A DNA stretch of 64,000 nucleotides from the NCBI GenBank assembly GCA_038049695.1, contig CP142452.1, forward strand, positions 81,014,501-81,078,500, read 5' to 3'. The DNA comes from Cinnamomum chago (taxonomy: Eukaryota > Streptophyta > Magnoliopsida > Laurales > Lauraceae). Positions within the stretch are counted from its first letter, which is position 1. The number at the start of each line of letters is the position of its first letter. This document shows, piece after piece, positions 58,110-64,000 of the stretch. The notes below the pieces were generated by a model, which was given only the letters and a program-made list of their open reading frames with translations, had not been told where the DNA came from and did not search any database. The position numbers and the translations under genes are program-made.

Positions 58110-60543
58110 GTAAGTGTTACACCCCGACCCAAACTAATCACGATTAAGGCTAATTAATTCAGATTAATGCTAATTAAGCATGAATAATTGGATTAACGAA
58201 GGCTAATGACCGTAGAGGGAGAAATTAGTCTCAAATGATGCATTAAGCATAATTGAATGGACTAAGATGAGACTGAATGGGTTAAGTGAGTTTAGACTCG
58301 AACAAGGTAGGTTAAAGACTTTTTCGTAAATATGAATTTTCACGTATTTCGTCAAATACGGAAATCCTTGATACCAACGCGTGTATCTTGAGTAGTACGT
58401 TAACTTTCATAATAGACGCGACTCTATTTGACCTCAAATGGACCAAATGATACTTCATTTGACCCAAAATGTAATTTGACTTATTGAGAGGGGGTTTTTG
58501 TGTGAAGGAACCCTATATTAGAATGAAATGAATCATTCATTCATTTTCACTTCAAGAAAAACCCTAGACTCATTCTCTCATTTTCTTTTCCAATCTCCTT
58601 TCTCAAGAGAGAAGCTAGGAGTGATCCAAGTAGTTTGTGAGGAGTGTATTTTCATCTTTATCATCTTCTCCAAGCCATCCTCCCCATTGTTGAAGTAAAG
58701 AGCTTGAGAAAGATCTCAAGATTTCTCTTATTGAGCTACAAGTAAGTACTTGGAACTTTTAATGAGTTTGCAAGTCATAATGAGTGCTTAGGCATGATTT
58801 CTAGCACAAATGGCTTATAGATTGTGTATTTCATGTTTTCATGGAATTAGGGTTTCATTTGGGGGTTTTTCATCTCAAAAGCAAGCTAAACAAAGGGCTT
58901 TGAGTTAACTAAACTTAAAGAGAGGCAAGTATAAATATTTGCTTGTGATTAGTGTTAATCATTGCAAAGTTCATTGAGTTTTTCCATGGATTTGGAGTTT
59001 ATGTATTTTCCATTAAGTTTTGGAAATTTATTATGGATTGATTGAAATGGTTAGTGATGATGTATGAAAAGGGAACATGAAGTTCTATTTTCTTGTAGGA
59101 TGGGAGTGATTTGAATATATAAAAGAGGAGAAAGGAAAGGGGAGAAAAATCAGGTTTTCGGACCTATAACTATTCCCAGGTCCAATCGATCGGACTGTCA
59201 TCCGATCGACCGGACATGCATTTAACTGAGAGGTTTTTCGGTCCGATCGATCGGACAGCCCGTAACTGGGACATGATTTCAGGCCTATCGATCGGACCTT
59301 CAGTTGAAATTGGTTCTTTTTGGAATCAAATACTGTTTCTATGAGTATTAGTGGTCTATAAATTAGTGTTAGAACTAATTATACCCTAATCTAGGATTTG
59401 TCAAGGTTATAGAAAATTAAAGAAAAGAATGGTAGTGCATTAAGTATAATTAAATTGTGTATGGACTCTCCAATTGTGTTATCTAAACCTGCATAAGTGT
59501 TAGCTAAGTTATTGAATGTACAAACTACTATCAAAGTGATGTTCATCGAGAATAACACGTGCATTCAATGACGAACGTTTCACTTATTTGTTTGGTCTAG
59601 GAATTTGACTAGAGCTTGGATAGAATTAATAGATTTGATTTGATTCCGAGTCCAACACTACTTGTTAGTTTCTTAAACTCATTACTGAGCTGAACTGAAC
59701 AATGCAATGAATGAATTAATGAATAAACAAATACTAAAGGTAACAATGAAATTAATAATTCTACTGCAGTAGATGGATTTGGGGGCATTTCGGAGCTCCA
59801 TGGTGATGTTAGTTGTCCCTGGCCCGGACACTAGTGAGTCCCATATATTCCGATCATATCTATGGGTATTGATTGATGCCTTTCATTCGGAAGATGAATC
59901 CTTTCTTTGAGGGAAGATGATAAATTAAATGAAATGAATGAATGAAAGCTATGGTAATGACCATTTTGTATATGTCTATTGATTAACTCTTAAGTTTACC
60001 TATTGTCATTGTAGGAATTATCTAGATTTTGTTTAGAATGGTATCTGTTACCAAATGGATTAATGAATTCAGTATATGTATTAACATGTGTCATTACAAG
60101 ATCTGTTTATACACTATTGAACCGTCATGTTCATTAGTGTTATTGATGGCATTACAAGCCCGTTTCCCCCTGTCGGTGCAGCAGCGCCCCTGGCGGCAGC
60201 GGAGGAGACCGCTCTAGTTCCTCTAGGAGGATTTAACGAATGGAATGGACGGAATACCATTTGATATGAGTATTTGAGCGCGAGAAACTGATTGATAAGA
60301 AAATGATGGGAATGATACATGTATAAGGACCTTATTCTTTTGTATACATGTAAATCAAAATTTGATATTGTCAAATATATATATATATATATGTTTCCAC
60401 AATATTATGTATTTGACAGGTTTATTAAAAATGTTATCCCTTGTGGATTCCGTTTTAACTTCAGTTAATTCGGAGTTTACAGAAGTAAGTATGGGCTCAC
60501 GATTCGGGATTATCATAATCCGGGCCCGGATCGTGACAGTAAG
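58110..60543. mobile_element. Solo LTR, 2.42 kb, exact 5-bp TSD
   Basis: The LTR runs 58115-60538 from TGTTACACCCCGACC to CGGATCGTGACA and is flanked by GTAAG on both sides (58110-58114, 60539-60543). Length and ends fit a plant Gypsy element reduced by LTR-LTR recombination. Inside are four copies of ATCGATCGGAC-like sequence (59183-59295) and a GC-rich segment at 60160-60220. No gag-pol remains. Confidence 0.92.
59183..59297. repeat. Clustered CGATCGATCGGAC palindromes in the solo LTR
   Basis: Four near-copies; the third, GTCCGATCGATCGGAC at 59241-59256, is a perfect 16-bp palindrome. They are spaced about 20-45 bp apart. Confidence 0.8.
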
Positions 60544-60845
60544 TTTTCGAAACAAACCTAGCAAGAGAGGAAATTAACAGACACTGTGAGAGAGTTTGTC
60601 GAGAAAGAAAGAAAGGGCGAGAGAGAGATGGGATATGGTGTGTCTTTTCCCCAACAAATCAACCACATGTGCACTTTCTTAAAAAGTGTATCAATGACCT
60701 ATAAATGACAGATTGAGGAATATAAACTGCTTTGGAAAATTCAGAAGCCAACTAACATTAATATGTTCACTAAACTAGTAGATAAGATCAGGACATTCAC
60801 ACAATAAATCCTAGAAAGGATGAATGATATCGTGCGAGTCTTCTT

Positions 60846-61185
60846 GAGTAAAAGGTAGGAAGGGTAAATCTGTATGAATAGGTCAGCATCACTCACCTGT
60901 CATCTATTCAGAAAGCCATGTGAAACATTAATTTAGTTACGTCGTCAAAACGACATATTTTGCATTCGATTGGATGTTTGCAGAGAGGCTACGAGAAAGG
61001 ATATCTTGAGTAGGAAGAGAGTAAAAGGTAGGTAGGTTAAATTTGTATGAATAAGTCAGCATCACTCACCTGTCATCTATTCAGAAAGTCATGTGAAACA
61101 TTAATTTAGTCACGTCGTCAAAATGACATATTTTGCATGGGAATGGATATCTGCAGAGAGGCTACGAGAAAGGACAAACTTCGAA
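60846..61185 (+). repeat. Tandem duplication, 173-bp unit
   Basis: GAGTAAAAGGTAGG begins units at 60846 and 61019, and GAGAGGCTACGAGAAAGGA ends both. About 90 percent identical by eye. Confidence 0.9.
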
Positions 61186-61189
61186 AAGA

Positions 61190-62890
61190 GGAAAGTCTTT
61201 ATTTATCTATTTATTTCCTTTTTCCTCTTTCCACATAGAAGGCCAATAACTATATATGATCCAAACCCATAACACACAGCCATCCCCATAAATTATCACC
61301 CACCCCTTCTTACACCAATCCGATGGAAAGAGATCTTCCCATGTAAATCCATTAAACTTTATTCTCAATTCTATAGGAAAGGTTGCTTGACTGCAATGGA
61401 AAGATATTCTAGATCTATGTCCAAATGTTACCCTCGCACATTCATATGGGCTGACATGGAGGATGTCTTTCTTGTTAAAAATGCCCTATATTTGTAATAG
61501 GTATTACTTATTTGGAAAACTGAAAATGCAATTTTTTATTTGTAATTAGCCAAAACTTAAGGACATTTTATATTAAAAAATGAAGAAAAAATTCTAACAA
61601 CTCCATTGCCTAGGAACTGCTATTCAAAGAAGCATGTAGATCCCACCATCACTAGATGGCGAACATCTCTCTCTCCTCACCGTCGGCAACAACTGTCTGG
61701 CACCATGAGGCTCGTTACATTGTACTAGCAGAGATGATTTCCTTATACATTAGAAAGAGAGGCAGCAATAGCATTCCATATATATACACAGTCAGACATA
61801 AGAAAATAGAGGAAAGGTCCAAAGAGGAAAATCTCATTTCCTGGTTTGATGGATCCTGAATTACATGTGAAAAGAGGCAGGTGATACTGAATTAATGGTG
61901 GTTGGTTCAAATATCAGTAAACAGTAAATGATCAAGGCCATCTTTTCATGGAGATTGGCTATTAGCCATTGGAATTTGGATATTAGTTTGATATCTCACC
62001 TATGTGATTGAAATAAGAGAGAGAGAAGCTGAATTGGTTGGTAGCTAAAAGGGATCATGTTCACCGATTTGTCATTCTTGAGCTATTGTCTGTTGTGCTG
62101 CAGTCTTACTGCTGGGAGAGAAATTATGTGTCACTGCAAACTTTGAGAGCCCAAAATGGATCTGTTCATATTACTCTCCAGTCTGATGAATTTTTTTCTG
62201 TGCCACTTCCGTTTCGAGGAAGAGTTTTATCAGGTTTGTCTGTATTTATTGACGATTTGCAGTAGGTGTAACAAAGGATATTTTGCCCACTTATATAAAT
62301 GGGTCGGGTTAGACCTAGGACCCAACCCAGACTGTTCAGAAAAAAAATATGGGGCTGGCCTTAGGACTTATGCATGGGTAGGCAACAGTGATGCTGTTGT
62401 CCGATCTAGGCCTAATCTTGCCCAGCGGGTATGAGGAGAGAAGTTTGAGAACTCCATTCACACTTCAAGTTTTCATTGTGAAAGGATCTAGGCATAAGAG
62501 TTTTCTATTTTGACCAGGCCTCACCCAGCTTCTTTCTGGGCTCATCTTGGCAAGTGGAACTGTATGTGACTTGATGCAATACGGACCTTATTTCAAGCGC
62601 TGGGCCTGGACCTGGAGTGTCCCTTCTGCTCCATTGTATCTGATGTTTTGTTATTTATGAAGCAATGAACCAATCAATGATCACAAGCAATTACCCTCCA
62701 ACCTTTGATTCCAAAATTGATGCTGATTTGACTGCTATCTATGTTTTGCTAAATGACAATGAATACTGTACCAAACCAGTAAATTTTGATCCCCGAAAAT
62801 CCATTTTTTTTGGTAAATGAGGATTTGGATCACTTGAGTGGTAATATTTCCACCATAGTCCACATAAAGTCCCATTCTTCACCTCAATTA
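61190..62890. other. No recognised gene
   Basis: Spacer. The ORF at 62038-62265 has balanced composition (e.g. NGSVHITLQSDEFFSVPLPF) and could be a gene relic, but no family is recognised. Confidence 0.35.
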
Positions 62891-62904
62891 TCAACATTCA
62901 ACCA

Positions 62905-63108
62905 AGTGGGTTCCACAGGGAGGACCATACCATTCCTAAAAGGCACTGCACCTGGCCAATTGTAGTTGGTGCATGTGCTTTTAAAGCCGAACGTGATTTG
63001 GTTTAGTTTCCACAAGGGAGGCCCACACCATTCTAAAAAGGTGCACCTGGAGTTTTGTAGTTGGTCCATGTGCTTTTAAGGCCAAACGTGATTTGGGTTA
63101 GACCGATA
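62905..63108 (+). repeat. Tandem duplication, about 100-bp unit
   Basis: CCACAGGGAGGACCATACCATTC / CATGTGCTTTTAAAGCC and CCACAAGGGAGGCCCACACC / CATGTGCTTTTAAGGCC are the start and end words of two adjacent related units. Confidence 0.8.
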
Positions 63109-64000
63109 AGGCATAATAGAGGTAAAGGCTGAATCTTCTCTTAACCCCCACCATGTGGAATAAGGAATTGGGCCCATGGGCCTTCTGAGAGCCAGTAGTC
63201 CACTGCTAGCCAACAATACATCATAATAATGAAAATTTACCTCTAATGTTGCGTTAAAATCTTGCCAAATTGAAAATGTCAGGAGGAAATTTGGATAAAA
63301 TGTAGAAAATAGAATGGTACTTTACATCCCATTTTGAGTGTACACTTGGCTGCATGTGAAGAAAAGGCCTCAAGAAACAGTAAGCCCCTGGTTATCAAAA
63401 AGAAAGAAAGAAACAATATGCTTGGCCTCATGCGTTATCTAATCCAACCTCGTCACTGGTTTCTGATTTTGTCTTCCCAATAATATAACGGTCAATTATT
63501 ATGAGTTATTGAACGAAGAAATTCTTGAATGGAACAAAAGATCATAGTACAAAAATGATTTGGAAGATTGTAGATAAAATTAAATTGAGATAACAATGCA
63601 TATCATCCGGAAGAATAATTCTCTAAACAAAAAAAAAAAAAGTGAAACATCATATAATGTTTCGAACAATAATACTTCTCCACTCTCTCACTCACTATGA
63701 AGATGAAATTTACAATAAACTGTCAATCTGTCCAACTGATCACCATAGTTTGGATGACTTAGCACAGGCCTTAATACAGGAAAAAAATACATAAGTGGTT
63801 AACTTTAAAACCAGGCACCTTCAGTTGCTTTGTCACAGGAATGTAATTGATTTAGAATCTATCACAAATATCATTTTCGTTTTATTCTTCTTTTTTCCAA
63901 TCACGAGAATCATTCAGTGGCCCCATTTGAATATGATTCATTTATTAATTGGGCTGAAATAACATGTTGTAGAAGAAAAACTCCGATAACTCGATACCCG
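63109..64000. other. No recognised gene
   Basis: AT-rich spacer with A-runs; nothing supported. Confidence 0.4.

Overview
The window is nuclear DNA of a flowering plant. Evidence: GT-AG introns of several kilobases, plant transposon families on nearly every kilobase (TTF/MYM-type hAT, Ac-like hAT, Copia, plant L1 and RTE LINEs, tRNA-derived SINEs), and two protein-coding loci with plant-type architecture. Introns averaging over 3 kb suggest a large, TE-rich genome; the species cannot be named from the sequence.

Main gene (+ strand, 4084 to about 45377): a pseudouridine-5'-phosphate glycosidase (plant PUMY, bacterial PsuG family). I joined twelve exons by hand. All junctions are GT-AG, the frame is continuous, and the product is about 340 aa with every catalytic residue in place. 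Only about 1.0 kb of this 41-kb span is coding. The 3' end has three alternatives: read-through stop at 45377, or splicing from a strong donor at 45331 to acceptors near 51478 or 52230.

The introns are a TE archive. Intron 1 holds an L1 fragment, RTE tails and a 730-bp hAT with an exact 8-bp target duplication. Intron 2 holds a 4.5-kb hAT whose 841-codon transposase has only two lesions and which also carries a truncated DIR1-like lipid-transfer protein gene with its TATA box. Intron 3 has a Tourist-like MITE. Intron 4 has an 800-bp hAT. Intron 7 has a degenerate Copia element. Intron 8 has a SINE, an L1, a Copia fragment and a 3.9-kb element with roughly 240-bp inverted termini. Intron 11 has a 191-bp tandem duplication.

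45.4-54 kb: LTR debris, an 801-bp Ac-like hAT with exact target duplication, an L1 fragment, and a degenerate ~52-bp minisatellite.

54.2-56.2 kb (- strand): the last two exons of an oligopeptide transporter (OPT) gene, each with a frameshift, separated by an intron carrying a Copia fragment. It is probably a pseudogene.

56.2-64 kb: a SINE fragment, a 2.42-kb solo LTR with exact 5-bp target duplication, two tandem duplications, and otherwise no recognisable genes.
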